Source of the DNA: HGM11367 sp964600435
Lineage (GTDB): Bacteria; Bacillota; Clostridia; Christensenellales; UBA1242
Assembly: GCA_964600435.1 (NCBI GenBank)
Contig: CAZRJB010000003.1
Location: forward strand, 1 to 64,000
Length of the DNA stretch: 64,000 nucleotides
Direction: 5' to 3'
The notes below the pieces were generated by a model, which did no database searches, was not told the origin of the DNA, and worked only from the letters and a program-made list of their open reading frames with translations. A program made the position numbers and the translations under genes. Below, piece by piece: positions 18,801 to 27,935 of this stretch (position 1 is its first letter; each line of letters starts with the position of its first letter).

Positions 18801-21800
18801 CATAAATTTTTACATCACTTGCCCTATGAATCACTGTAACTTTTCTTGTTATTGTTTGAACACCAGTTGGCGTTTCCAAACTTAAATTAAGCATCGATTC
18901 ACCACCACCAACAAAAACCAATTTGTTTAAGTTTTGATTAACGGTAAACACGCTGTCATCTTGTGAAGAAATTGTTGCCGATGTTTTATAATAGTCTGTT
19001 GGAATTGCAGTAAACAATGTGTTTGGCAAAGAATATTCCAAATCTGAGTATTGCACAACAATGTCTGAGCTATCTACCCAGTTAAATGACTTAACATAAC
19101 CAAAAGTGCTTTCAATTGTTCTTGTTTCTGTGACGTTTGCAACACTAAACACAAGATTAACCTTTCCTGCTTTATTAAAAATTAAATATCCGTCTTGAAC
19201 ATAAGCAATGTCTGAGTTATCTGTTGAACAATCAATGCTATAACTGCCTTGTTCTGTTCTTGATGTTAAAGGATAAACCTTTGGAGCATATAGTTCAGAA
19301 ATTGATATTTTTTTGTTATCTTGCTCACTACCTAGTGCTGTTAAAAAGTTGTTGTTTGGTGCAGATTCGGCAAATGTTATGCCTGTTGGTTTTTCTGTTG
19401 CAATAAAGTTTATTGTTTGATTGTTAGATAAAACAATTTGACCTTGTGAGCCACATGTTGCAACAAAAGTATCTAAATTATTGTTTACATTGATTACAGA
19501 ATTTGCATTGTTTATTGAAATTGAAGAGTTGTTAAATCTGTAATCAAAAATGTTAACAACATCTTTTTCAATAACAATATTGTTTAATTCTGAGTTGCAC
19601 GATATTACATTTACGTTATTGTTAACCTTTGTAATGAATAACGTATTAGATGCTGACCCTTGTTTTGCTTTAATTGTTACGCTAAATTTTGAATTTGATT
19701 GGTTAAAAGTTACAAGCCCATTATTATCCACAGTACAATCGCCTGTTGACAAAAACTCAACATTTGTTATTGTTGGTTGTTTTGAACTTTCGTTAACAGA
19801 AAGATAATAGTTTAATTGATATGTGTTTGATTTTGTAACAATTTGGCTAACAACTTCTCCACCATCTAAAATGGTTATGTTGTCTATGTATTTATCAACA
19901 ACAATTTTTGCAGTTTTTTGTGTTGCTGTTCCCCAACCAACAGTAACATTGCAAACACCAAAGTTGTTTAAAACAATGTTGTTGTTTGAAACAGTTGCCA
20001 TGTCATTGTTATCAACCGCAATAGTCAAATTGTCAACAACGCCATAAAGTGGTGCTAGTCTTATTGCATTGTTTGCAAAGTTAATTGTTTTGTCTGACTC
20101 AGACATTGTATCTAAAACAAAATTGTAGTTTGATTGTTTTAGTGCAAATTCTGTTACATTTCCAAATGTGGATTTAACAGAAAAAGAATAATTTATTGAG
20201 CGAGTTTGATATGCGTCTTCATATAAAATGCTGATTGTGACTTCAACTTCACATACTGATTTAAATTTGATGTTATTGCCCTCAACAACCGCATTAGAAG
20301 GATTGTTTACACTAATTGAATAATCGATTAATTCACCATATTTATCATAACCTATTGGAATATCATAGTTGACTGCAACAGTTTTGGATGCTGTTGTTAA
20401 AGAAAGAGAATCTTCTATTGTTGGAATTGTAACATTAGAGCCATTCATGTCTATGTCTGATAAAGAAACATTTGAAATGCTTTGAATGTTTGATGTTACA
20501 ACAATTAAAACAACTCTAGTTTCACCTTTGTATGTTATTTTTGCAGTGATAACACCTGAAACAGAAATAACATAAACATCTGAACCAATTGTTGATACGA
20601 TTTCAGAAGCATCTATAAACTCAATTGAGTAGTCTGAAATTGATGTGTTATTTTCAATAAATGTGAATGGTTCATTAACAGGAACAACATAACCATCATC
20701 TAAAATGTTTACTTCATATGTGATTGTTGTTGTTTGGAAATATACCACATAAGAAATGCTTGACATTGTGAATGTAACTTTAATTTTTTGATTTGCTTGA
20801 TTAAACACAATGTTGCCCAATGTTTGGTTGACTGTTGCAATGCCTTCATTTTCTGAAACAACCCAATTAATTTCGTTGTTTATGTTTGCATCAGTTGGAT
20901 AAAACTTTGGTGCTAAATATATTGTTGATTTATTGATTATTATTGTTTCGCCATTTACTAATTCTTTATTGTTAAGATAAATTGCTGTGGCGCTTCGTTT
21001 AACATCAAAATTTATTGTTGTTCCGTTGGCTGAATATTTTGATTCTTTAATGTTTACATTAATAGAAACTGCACCACCCTTAACAAAACATACTTCTGTT
21101 CCATTTATTGTTGCAATATCACTCGACAAAGATAACTCCACATTGCTTGAATTGGCAGAAAGTTGTGTTGGAAATACAGACACTAAGTTTGCAATATCCA
21201 AAACATTGTTTTGGCTGTTTTGGTTGTCTATTGTGAAAACTTGATTTGTGTTGTTTGCTGTTAGGCTTGTGATTTGTCCAAATGTGCTTTCAATATCAAT
21301 GTATGCAGTCATTGTTACATTTGCAGCACCAAATATTTCTGCTTTATATTCAGCAGTGACAGTTATTTTTGCCATGCAAGCAGAATCAAAAGAAACTTTT
21401 CCGCTAGCATCAACAGCAGCATTTTGTGTGTTTGAAGAATAAGATAATGCTTTTAAATATGAAGAATCAACACCAGTTACACTTGTTGAAAGGTTTATTT
21501 CAGTTAAACCTGTAATATAAGAATTTTCAGATATAAAATCTACCGTGTTTGAATTTGTTGGAAAAACAGAAATGCTATTTATTGTTTCTACACAATCAAT
21601 TATGTATTTTTCTCCGTTAAATGAAATTTCTGTGTCACCGGTTATTGTTAAAACAACACCATTTTCAATTGTTGCATTGCTGTTGTTTGCAACAAACAAG
21701 CAATCGAATGAAGCAGTTGATAAAACTGTTGTGTTTGGTTTTATAATGATTTTTGTTCCTGTTAAAACTTTAAAGTTTTGTTCGTCTTGAACAACAAGTG

Positions 21801-24282
21801 CGTCACCAGTATAAACAACTGTTATACGTTTTTCGTCAATGCCGTCAATTCTTGCAATTATTTCACAAGAACCTACAGCTTCAAACGTGACGACCCCAAC
21901 ACTTGATATTGTTGCAATTGCATGATTATTTGTGTCAAAAGTTATTGTGTTGTTTGTGTTTGCGGTTGCTGGATAAAATGCAAACTTGTTTTTTAAATCA
22001 ATTGAGTTGGAATCAATATAAATAAATTTTTGACCAACAACAGTAATGCTTTCTGCAGATTCAGTTATATTTATTAAAATAGTGTTAACAACAACGTTTG
22101 TTGATGTTTTTACGTTAACAAAAACTTTTGCTGTTCCACCATGAAGTGCTTTAACATTGCCAGTTGAATCGATTGAAATTGCACTACCTTCTTTTGTAAA
22201 TGATATATTATTCAAATTTGCATTGGCAGGAGAAATTGATATTTTATCCCACAAATTAAATTGTTCATTTTTGTTTAAAGAAACACTAGAAACAACTGTT
22301 GTGTTTTTATCTGGGTGAAGATTTGTGCTTTCAATTTGAACAAATTCAGTTGCATCGTCTGCAAAAATTTTAACCTTAACTTTTCCCGCGCTACTAAATA
22401 TTATTGCATTGTTGCTCACAGAAGCAATGTTGTTTGGTTGCTGTTCAACAATTTCAATGTTTGCAGAAGTTTTTGTTGTATTATTTGGAAAGATAGAATA
22501 AGAAATAACAAACCTATTGCTAGAAGAATATATGTTGTCATTTTGGTTATAAACAAATGAACTCAAACCTTCCCACTCGGCTGAAATATTTATGTTTTCA
22601 ATTTTTTCAACAAGTCGGTTAATTGTTAAATTAATGAAAGAACTTGGTTCAGTTTGACCATTATATTTTATGCCAATTTTTGCGGTTCCATTGTTTTTAA
22701 GAGTAAAAATACAACCATTTTGAGAAATATTACTTTCTCCATTCACAATGCAAAAATCTAAGTTTGTAATGTCTGCTTTGTTTGAAATTAATGCAAATGA
22801 ATATTCAGCATTTCCAAATTTTGGCATGTTGTACGTTAAATTTTCAAATTCGTCAATGTTAACCTTTGGCAATCCCTCATCTACATAAACAATCGTTACT
22901 GATTTAAACACCTCATTGTTTGTGTATGCTTTTAATGTAACTTTGCCATGTTTGTTGTTTATTGTTCCAGTTGTAAATGATAGTTTGTTGTTTTCAAATG
23001 TTGCAATATTTGAATCTGAAACTTGATATTGAATTGATTCATTTGCATCTGCTGGCAAAAATGAACATGCAACATCAATCTTTTTATTTGTTGTGTAACT
23101 AAAATCAGGTAACGACAAAGAAATGCTTTCAACTTTTCTATTTATTTTTATAAGTTTTGTGACAGATGTTTGTGTTCCATCTGGTTTTGTTGCTAAAAGT
23201 TTGATTGTTGCTGAGCCTCCACCAACAACCTTAAATTCTCCATTTTCAATTTTTACAACTGCAGAATTATTGCTTTCAAGACTTATGTTGCTTATGTTTG
23301 CATCTGCTGGTTCAAAAGTCCAATCAATTGGTAAGCACTCGGTTAAATAATCTTCATAGTTAAAAGTGCTTTCTGAACTATCAATAAATTGAACACTATT
23401 AACAAACCCGCATGTCGACGTATATTCTTTTTCGATTATTTTATCAAAATCGTCTGCCTTTGCGGATATTTTAACTGTTCCTGGCTTGTTGAAATGAATA
23501 TTTCCTAAATTATCAACAGTTGCAATTGTTGGGTTAGATGAAGTATATGTTATAGGCTCACTCGCCTGAACTGGAGTGAAAAATATTGTTGGGAAAACAA
23601 AATTTGAAACACCAGAAACAACAGAACCTTGGTCTGATGCGGCAATATATATATCATCAACACGATATTTAACAACAACATCAAAAGAATGTTTTACTGA
23701 AGGGTCTTGGTCGCAACATACAGTTATTGTTGCCGAACCTTTGTCGATTGCTTTTAACTCACCACCTACAGACACATATAGAACGTTTGGATTTGAAGAA
23801 GTATATGTAAAGTTTGCATTTTTTGCTTCTAGGGGTTCATATTTTGTGGTTAGGCTCAATGTGTCATTAACATACATTAAAGAAGCTGGGTTTTCTACCC
23901 ATACATTATGAACTCTTTCGCTTGTAACAACAACTTTACACATGTCTTGTTTGGTTGAATTCTCTGCGCTGGTTGCATAAACATATGTTGTTCCAAAACC
24001 ACGACTTGTTATGTTTCCTTCACTATCTACAACAGCAATAGTTTCATCTTCGCTTCTAAATATGATGTTTTTATTGTTTGCCAAAATTGGATAAACATTA
24101 ACTTTAAGTTGTTGAGAAATGTCTTCATCTGTTTCTTTGTTTAAAATTATTTCGTCATCAACACATTCGATATTTTCAACATACAAATATTTTGACCTAT
24201 AAACAATAGAGCCACCCAAAAACATAAGCCCTAAAACAATTAGTGGCATTAATATAATGGCAAAAATCATAGTTTTTTTCAT
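15835..24282 (-). CDS. Giant exported protein of Ig-like (BIG_2) repeats with C-terminal beta-helix
   Basis: A 2815-residue protein. An N-terminal hydrophobic segment (about residues 5-27) should act as a signal peptide or membrane anchor. Most of the protein is a chain of about 80-95-residue units of bacterial Ig-like group 2 type. They recur as V.P..A....I.fts, then N..VATV...G.VTF...G and a closing strand; examples are SSNPTIATVDNLGNIHF and SNKQDAAQVSNTGVITF. About the last 450 residues differ: short turns such as AIELGGNSTVNIKNTMF and IYLENVIMFDVGQRAIEIQG look like a right-handed parallel beta-helix. No LPxTG, SLH or choline-binding anchor is visible. ATG at 24280-24282 follows AAGGAG. 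It starts 13 bases after the ABC permease stop, so it belongs to that operon. Function unknown; a surface adhesin or carbohydrate-binding role is a guess. Confidence 0.8.
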   Translation of the reverse strand: MKKTMIFAIILMPLIVLGLMFLGGSIVYRSKYLYVENIECVDDEIILNKETDEDISQQLKVNVYPILANNKNIIFRSEDETIAVVDSEGNITSRGFGTTYVYATSAENSTKQDMCKVVVTSERVHNVWVENPASLMYVNDTLSLTTKYEPLEAKNANFTYTSSNPNVLYVSVGGELKAIDKGSATITVCCDQDPSVKHSFDVVVKYRVDDIYIAASDQGSVVSGVSNFVFPTIFFTPVQASEPITYTSSNPTIATVDNLGNIHFNKPGTVKISAKADDFDKIIEKEYTSTCGFVNSVQFIDSSESTFNYEDYLTECLPIDWTFEPADANISNISLESNNSAVVKIENGEFKVVGGGSATIKLLATKPDGTQTSVTKLIKINRKVESISLSLPDFSYTTNKKIDVACSFLPADANESIQYQVSDSNIATFENNKLSFTTGTINNKHGKVTLKAYTNNEVFKSVTIVYVDEGLPKVNIDEFENLTYNMPKFGNAEYSFALISNKADITNLDFCIVNGESNISQNGCIFTLKNNGTAKIGIKYNGQTEPSSFINLTINRLVEKIENINISAEWEGLSSFVYNQNDNIYSSSNRFVISYSIFPNNTTKTSANIEIVEQQPNNIASVSNNAIIFSSAGKVKVKIFADDATEFVQIESTNLHPDKNTTVVSSVSLNKNEQFNLWDKISISPANANLNNISFTKEGSAISIDSTGNVKALHGGTAKVFVNVKTSTNVVVNTILINITESAESITVVGQKFIYIDSNSIDLKNKFAFYPATANTNNTITFDTNNHAIATISSVGVVTFEAVGSCEIIARIDGIDEKRITVVYTGDALVVQDEQNFKVLTGTKIIIKPNTTVLSTASFDCLFVANNSNATIENGVVLTITGDTEISFNGEKYIIDCVETINSISVFPTNSNTVDFISENSYITGLTEINLSTSVTGVDSSYLKALSYSSNTQNAAVDASGKVSFDSACMAKITVTAEYKAEIFGAANVTMTAYIDIESTFGQITSLTANNTNQVFTIDNQNSQNNVLDIANLVSVFPTQLSANSSNVELSLSSDIATINGTEVCFVKGGAVSINVNIKESKYSANGTTINFDVKRSATAIYLNNKELVNGETIIINKSTIYLAPKFYPTDANINNEINWVVSENEGIATVNQTLGNIVFNQANQKIKVTFTMSSISYVVYFQTTTITYEVNILDDGYVVPVNEPFTFIENNTSISDYSIEFIDASEIVSTIGSDVYVISVSGVITAKITYKGETRVVLIVVTSNIQSISNVSLSDIDMNGSNVTIPTIEDSLSLTTASKTVAVNYDIPIGYDKYGELIDYSISVNNPSNAVVEGNNIKFKSVCEVEVTISILYEDAYQTRSINYSFSVKSTFGNVTEFALKQSNYNFVLDTMSESDKTINFANNAIRLAPLYGVVDNLTIAVDNNDMATVSNNNIVLNNFGVCNVTVGWGTATQKTAKIVVDKYIDNITILDGGEVVSQIVTKSNTYQLNYYLSVNESSKQPTITNVEFLSTGDCTVDNNGLVTFNQSNSKFSVTIKAKQGSASNTLFITKVNNNVNVISCNSELNNIVIEKDVVNIFDYRFNNSSISINNANSVINVNNNLDTFVATCGSQGQIVLSNNQTINFIATEKPTGITFAESAPNNNFLTALGSEQDNKKISISELYAPKVYPLTSRTEQGSYSIDCSTDNSDIAYVQDGYLIFNKAGKVNLVFSVANVTETRTIESTFGYVKSFNWVDSSDIVVQYSDLEYSLPNTLFTAIPTDYYKTSATISSQDDSVFTVNQNLNKLVFVGGGESMLNLSLETPTGVQTITRKVTVIHRASDVKIYDEEVLTSYMVKNYSENLNMQLNYKIIPSSSGIALSGYTLQFESSNQSVAKFNNINQNILTFVGNGETVVTISVINNFDNACDASASVRILNNGAYKVLKVNDESVEYVIESDDTNNYVLYPMPGKQVQNFSFTANGESVTVDSLGKISLNAGGETTIQISEISESNAWVKTINIFVHKSTNIVLPESIQNAISNNSSILTSKLTYNVNALFESEDTLDRKQFVYSSNKQDAAQVSNTGVITFQKAEEVEITVAVIYNNEVESSKTFKIRSSMLKAESFNVDCTQKELLVGDDVTLTISNIIPADYEGTIQLETDNKQAISLSVISNTSFKISGIYGGTGNVVVKLLNSDVSRTIPVKVVQLTESIDIYLDGTKVTSVVTFLQELSLVANVLPTNATNRNVEWFVSNGPASVDGNGKVTFTDFGKATILLKTDDFAQSGTQTTIEIERLKDIDAYSLEYNSQTLTNNQTIYVDYQIEKLELNIKVLPTNLTGSIYYQYFTAQTTNGSVVSVDTISGKINISLVSASTSPTFSETITVKYKNDKEIVVNVFRDGIKSVEFIGHDNTKDSTLGLQNIRVFGNRSYYGGIQTFYRLPIKVEPAGVLTSNIVWQITKNNQNYNKVTYDPELVEIDGVKYLLIYFNNADYSTMQNVYDDNFENGKVTLTAFNKTGRQLYTYTFNIVNAVNVWEQDGYVNGGAEIVLQKSLGHDDQAALIEKGEYSRLEAYVAKTTIYGNGNLINFAYYNSTATVNKYNYIATTLTNAINLEIQGCKIDETRDLYHLQISGPSKIAYCYLHDMYRAIELGGNSTVNIKNTMFRSFAHSSINASNDGTRNIYLENVIMFDVGQRAIEIQGSGDKVYVSGIFDVYNFQDSSGLNEVIGGIGATSSIIINKAEDAGMAVKKLNKKWANVVCIAVKDAKNRKDTIMYYNNVDNAVPGISSVSYLGYIAFATKNDHEYITWENEFLYDESTKTRTLNSAYMIGTMSKLER

Positions 24283-24295
24283 CTGACAATTCTCC

Positions 24296-25897
24296 TTACT
24301 CTATTCTAGCATATTTTTTATTTGTGGTAAACACAAAAATTAATGTATTTATAACTGCATAAATTAGTGATACTGCCAACATTATCAAGTAAATATATAC
24401 AGTTGGAATAAAAAATGACAAAACAATTGCTGCAATGCTTTCAACACCACAAATAACTAAACCTATTAAAATTAAAATTGTTGAATTTGTTTGATTTTCT
24501 GAGGTTGCAGAAGTTTTGACATAAGGATGCCTAACATTCAAATTAAAGCCATTCAAAATAACACCAATGGCAAACAATATGCTAACAAAAAAGAGAATTA
24601 ATGCATCTAGCAATGTAACAAACTGCATACTGCTTAAAATTATAACACTAATAAGCAATGCTCCAAGTGACACAAACAAATTTAAAACACCTTTTGATAA
24701 AAGTTGAATTCTATAGTCTGTTGGAATTATTTTTGTAATATAAAAAACTTTTCCTTCACGGCTGATTGCATTTGCTGAAAATGAATTAATCATTACCATA
24801 AATGCTAAAACCACCAAAATTGAAATTCCAAATGCAATATTGCCACCCATTTGTGCTTGACCAACCTTTTGAACAAGCTTGTTTGTTAACAAAACCATAA
24901 CAGGGGTTATTATTGCAATGCCTAAATAGAAATATGCATAGGTTTGCGTTCTTATTATTTCTTTAAACTCTTTTTTAAAAATTGCAACATGTGCTTTATC
25001 AGATGTTTCTTGGGACTTTTTAGAAAAAATGCCCACTCTGCCTTCCAATTCATCTTTTCTAACTTTTGAATAAACTGGTTTTGCAAGCAATAAGCCAATT
25101 GCCAATATAACTGCAGTTAAACCAATAACCATCAATATGCTAACAAACACATTATTTAAATTAAAAATATTACTTAAATTAACAAAAATGTTCCATTTGG
25201 AATTCAATGAGGAAACAAACGAAATAACCATGTTTTGTGTGTTGGAATTAATTTTGTTATGAATATAATATTCTGCGAGAAAATTAAGCACAAAATTGTA
25301 TAAAACAAAAGCAGCAATTAAAAAAACAATAAAAATAACAAGTTTTGTGATGTTATGATTTTTTAAAATTGAAAGAATATATATTGTTGGAACAACAAAA
25401 ATTGTAGCAATTGCAAATGGCAACAATGGTAAAAAAAGTGACAACAGTAACAATTTTGCAAAATATGAGCCCGACAAAAGCCCCCACGACCAACCAAACA
25501 ACGTCATGATTGGCAACAAACTTAAAAGCGAAATCAAAAATAAATACACATAAACAACCAAAATTTGAGCTATAAAAAGAGAAACCGAAGACATTGGAAA
25601 ACGTGCTGTAATGTTAAGGTCTGCGGGTTTTAACAAAAATTTTATTTCAAGTGAAATCGCAACAAAAACAAGAATTAGTTCTATTATGGTTATTAACAAA
25701 TTTGATAATTGCTGGCTTGAAACTATGTTTCCAAGTTGGGAGTGCATTATATCAAACAAAAATTTACATAAAAACACTACCACAACAAATGTTAAAAGAG
25801 TTGTAGCAAAAGAAATTATTCTGCTTTTATTGTCCACACTTTTATCTTTTTTTAGTTGAAGTTTAAAGTGCAAGCCCAAATATGTTAAAATTTTCAT
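24296..25897 (-). CDS. ABC-2-type exporter permease
   Basis: A 533-residue membrane protein with roughly ten to twelve hydrophobic helices and a polar loop near residues 275-310 (KPVYSKVRKDELEGRVGIFS). It has the form of large ABC exporter permeases paired with a single ATPase. Its ATG (25895-25897) shares one base with the stop of the ATPase gene, and GAGGAG lies inside that gene, so the two are translationally coupled. The giant Ig-repeat protein follows 13 bases downstream. The substrate cannot be told from sequence. The large partner protein suggests either a cell-envelope role or simply shared regulation. Confidence 0.75.
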   Translation of the reverse strand: MKILTYLGLHFKLQLKKDKSVDNKSRIISFATTLLTFVVVVFLCKFLFDIMHSQLGNIVSSQQLSNLLITIIELILVFVAISLEIKFLLKPADLNITARFPMSSVSLFIAQILVVYVYLFLISLLSLLPIMTLFGWSWGLLSGSYFAKLLLLSLFLPLLPFAIATIFVVPTIYILSILKNHNITKLVIFIVFLIAAFVLYNFVLNFLAEYYIHNKINSNTQNMVISFVSSLNSKWNIFVNLSNIFNLNNVFVSILMVIGLTAVILAIGLLLAKPVYSKVRKDELEGRVGIFSKKSQETSDKAHVAIFKKEFKEIIRTQTYAYFYLGIAIITPVMVLLTNKLVQKVGQAQMGGNIAFGISILVVLAFMVMINSFSANAISREGKVFYITKIIPTDYRIQLLSKGVLNLFVSLGALLISVIILSSMQFVTLLDALILFFVSILFAIGVILNGFNLNVRHPYVKTSATSENQTNSTILILIGLVICGVESIAAIVLSFFIPTVYIYLIMLAVSLIYAVINTLIFVFTTNKKYARIE

Positions 25898-26622
25898 TAT
25901 TTAGACTCCTCAGTTATTCTTAAAAACAACTTTTCTAGGTCAAATTTAGAGTCTTCCTTTGACTCTTTTAAGTTAACCAATTTAACAAGTGAACCTTTGT
26001 TGATTATTCCAACAACATCGCACACTTCTTCAACAATATCAAGATTGTGTGAAGAAAACAAAACCGTGTTGCCTTTTTTAGCATAATCCCTTATACATTT
26101 TTTAACTTCATTTGTTGTTGTTGGGTCAAGCCCCATCATTGGTTCATCTAACACCCAAAGTTTTGGTTCATGAATTAATGAACCAATAAGACAAATTTTT
26201 TGTTTCATACCATGAGAATAACTAGAAATTTGGTCATCTAGTGCATTTTGAATGTTAAACAATTCAGAATAATATTCAATTCGTTTTATTTTTAATTCTT
26301 TTTTTACTCCATACAAACTGCCCATAAAACTAACGTATTCCCTGCCAGTTAATTTATCATAAACAGAATGGTCGTCTGGCACATAGCCAATTGTTTGTTT
26401 TGCTTTTGCTGGCTCTTTTAAAATATCAAAACCGTTAACAAGAATTTGCCCTTCTGAAAAAGGCAAAATCCCAACAATACTTTTTATTGTTGTAGATTTA
26501 CCTGCACCATTTCCACCAACAAGACCTAAAACTTCTCCATTGTCAACCTTAAAAGTTATGTCTTGCGTAGAATATCTTTGTGCTCCTTTATATTTTTTAG
26601 AAAAATTTATAACTTCTAACAT
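25897..26622 (-). CDS. ABC transporter ATP-binding protein
   Basis: A 241-residue cytoplasmic ATPase. Walker A is GGNGAGKSTTIKS (about residue 36), the signature is SSYSHGMKQKI (a variant of LSGGQ seen in ABC-2 exporters), Walker B LWVLDEPMMGLDP, and the switch His is in FSSHNLD. It should energise the permease that overlaps its stop codon. ATG at 26620-26622 has AAGGGG upstream. The single promoter region before it probably drives ATPase, permease and giant protein together. Confidence 0.9.
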   Translation of the reverse strand: MLEVINFSKKYKGAQRYSTQDITFKVDNGEVLGLVGGNGAGKSTTIKSIVGILPFSEGQILVNGFDILKEPAKAKQTIGYVPDDHSVYDKLTGREYVSFMGSLYGVKKELKIKRIEYYSELFNIQNALDDQISSYSHGMKQKICLIGSLIHEPKLWVLDEPMMGLDPTTTNEVKKCIRDYAKKGNTVLFSSHNLDIVEEVCDVVGIINKGSLVKLVNLKESKEDSKFDLEKLFLRITEESK

Positions 26623-26645
26623 AAAAACCCCTTAACTTAATTATA

Positions 26646-26705
26646 TTTTATGCGAAATATACACTATTATAGATTATTTTTAACATATACGCATAAAAAT
26701 GTCAA
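26646..26705 (-). promoter_or_regulatory. Putative promoter and inverted repeat before the ABC/giant-protein operon
   Basis: TTGACA (26700-26705) stands 17 bases before a weak -10 TAAAAA (26677-26682) on the minus strand, and a TATAAT lies at 26666-26671. A perfect 9-base inverted repeat, TTTTATGCG (26646-26654) and CGCATAAAA (26690-26698), flanks this stretch and could be an operator. No regulator gene is adjacent. Confidence 0.35.
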
Positions 26706-26727
26706 TAAAATGAATGGTTGGTCAAAA

Positions 26728-26757
26728 AAACAAACAGCAATAATTTGCTATTTGTTT
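26728..26757 (-). terminator. Terminator after rnhA
   Basis: A 12-pair stem (arms 26728-26739 and 26746-26757, one G-T pair) with a 6-base loop, followed by seven T on the minus strand. Its first arm overlaps the rnhA stop codon. Confidence 0.8.
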
Positions 26758-27212
26758 TAATTTAAGTTTTGATTATTTTTAAACTTAGATATTTCATTGG
26801 TTGCTAAAAAATCACATCGGTTGTTTTTCTCGTTGTCAGAATGCCCTTTAACTTTATGCCAAGAAACATTATGTTTGTTGCACAAAGAAATTAGTTCGTT
26901 CCATAAGTCAGAGTTTTTAACAGGTTTGTTGTTTGCAGTTCGCCAACAATTGTTTATCCAATTTGTAACCCAGCCTTCTAAAAATGCGTTAACAACATAG
27001 GCAGAATCACTAAAAATATCAACACAGCAAGGTTCCTTAAGTGCTTTTAAACCTTCTATAACCGCGGTTATTTCCATTTGATTGTTTGTTGTGCATTGGT
27101 TAACCCCAGACAGTTCTTTAATATTTCCGTTATATTCTAAAATGCAACCCCAACCACCAACGCCAGGATTTCCAGAACATGCTCCATCAGTGTATAATGT
27201 TATTTTCTTCAT
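26757..27212 (-). CDS. rnhA: Ribonuclease HI
   Basis: A 151-residue enzyme that cuts the RNA strand of RNA-DNA hybrids. All four catalytic acids are visible: Asp in LYTDGACSGNPG, Glu in NNQMEITAV, Asp in FSDSAYVV and Asp in NRCDFLA. The WHKVKGHSDN segment carries the active-site His. It lies 9 bases downstream of the YhhN-like gene and is the last gene of the glycerol kinase operon, ending in a strong terminator. With rnhB at 53 kb, both RNase H types are present. Confidence 0.95.
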   Translation of the reverse strand: MKKITLYTDGACSGNPGVGGWGCILEYNGNIKELSGVNQCTTNNQMEITAVIEGLKALKEPCCVDIFSDSAYVVNAFLEGWVTNWINNCWRTANNKPVKNSDLWNELISLCNKHNVSWHKVKGHSDNEKNNRCDFLATNEISKFKNNQNLN

Positions 27213-27221
27213 ATTACAACC

Positions 27222-27926
27222 TTAAATTAGAAAAATTGAAAAAGAAATTGCAATTTGTGCAATATAATATATTGCATGATTGATAATTGTCAAAATTTTA
27301 TTATTTTGCTTATTCCCAAAATATTGCAAAGACAAAACCAAATCACTGACAAAAATTAAGACAATTCCCAATGCAAAAACTAAAAATATTGGTTTATATA
27401 ACGCAACTGCAACAGAAAAAGCTGACATAAAAGATAAAACAAATGTATAAACAACAACTTGTATTTTGTTTATACCAAAATTAAGTTTAAGCAACGATTC
27501 ACCATAAAATCCAATAAAAGTTGTAACAATTCCGGCAAAACCCAAACCAATTAAACTTAAAAACAAAGCTGTGTTGTTTGAAACAAACATGCTGTTGGCA
27601 TAAAATATTGTTGCAAATAAATACATCACATGCCCTAACGAAAAAGTTGCAATGCCCGCATTTAAATATGTGTTTTCATGTTGAGAATATATAACCTTTA
27701 AATCTAGAACAATGTCACCAATCATGCCAAAAACAAGACCAAGAACAACAAACAAAGTAATTCCATTCATTCCTTTAACATAGCAACCATAAAGTGCTAA
27801 AACAACAAAAAACAAACTTGCACAAGTTTTAAGCAATAAAGCCGTAACTCCGCCCTTTTTTACTCTAACAAAAACAAACAAGGCTGACAAAATTATTGCA
27901 AATGATAATAAAAAATATTTAACCAT
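27222..27926 (-). CDS. YhhN-family membrane protein (lysoplasmalogenase-like)
   Basis: A 234-residue protein of about eight hydrophobic helices. The family's GD and gHl.Y pattern is seen in GMIGDIVLDLK and FSLGHVMYLF. YhhN/TMEM86 proteins include lysoplasmalogenases that hydrolyse the vinyl-ether bond of lysoplasmalogens; activity in this branch is inferred only. ATG at 27924-27926 has TAGGAG upstream. It lies between the Fe-alcohol dehydrogenase (9-base gap) and rnhA (9-base gap). Next to a lipid-binding protein and glycerol kinase, an ether-lipid role is plausible. Confidence 0.6.
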   Translation of the reverse strand: MVKYFLLSFAIILSALFVFVRVKKGGVTALLLKTCASLFFVVLALYGCYVKGMNGITLFVVLGLVFGMIGDIVLDLKVIYSQHENTYLNAGIATFSLGHVMYLFATIFYANSMFVSNNTALFLSLIGLGFAGIVTTFIGFYGESLLKLNFGINKIQVVVYTFVLSFMSAFSVAVALYKPIFLVFALGIVLIFVSDLVLSLQYFGNKQNNKILTIINHAIYYIAQIAISFSIFLI

Positions 27927-27935
27927 AATTATCTC

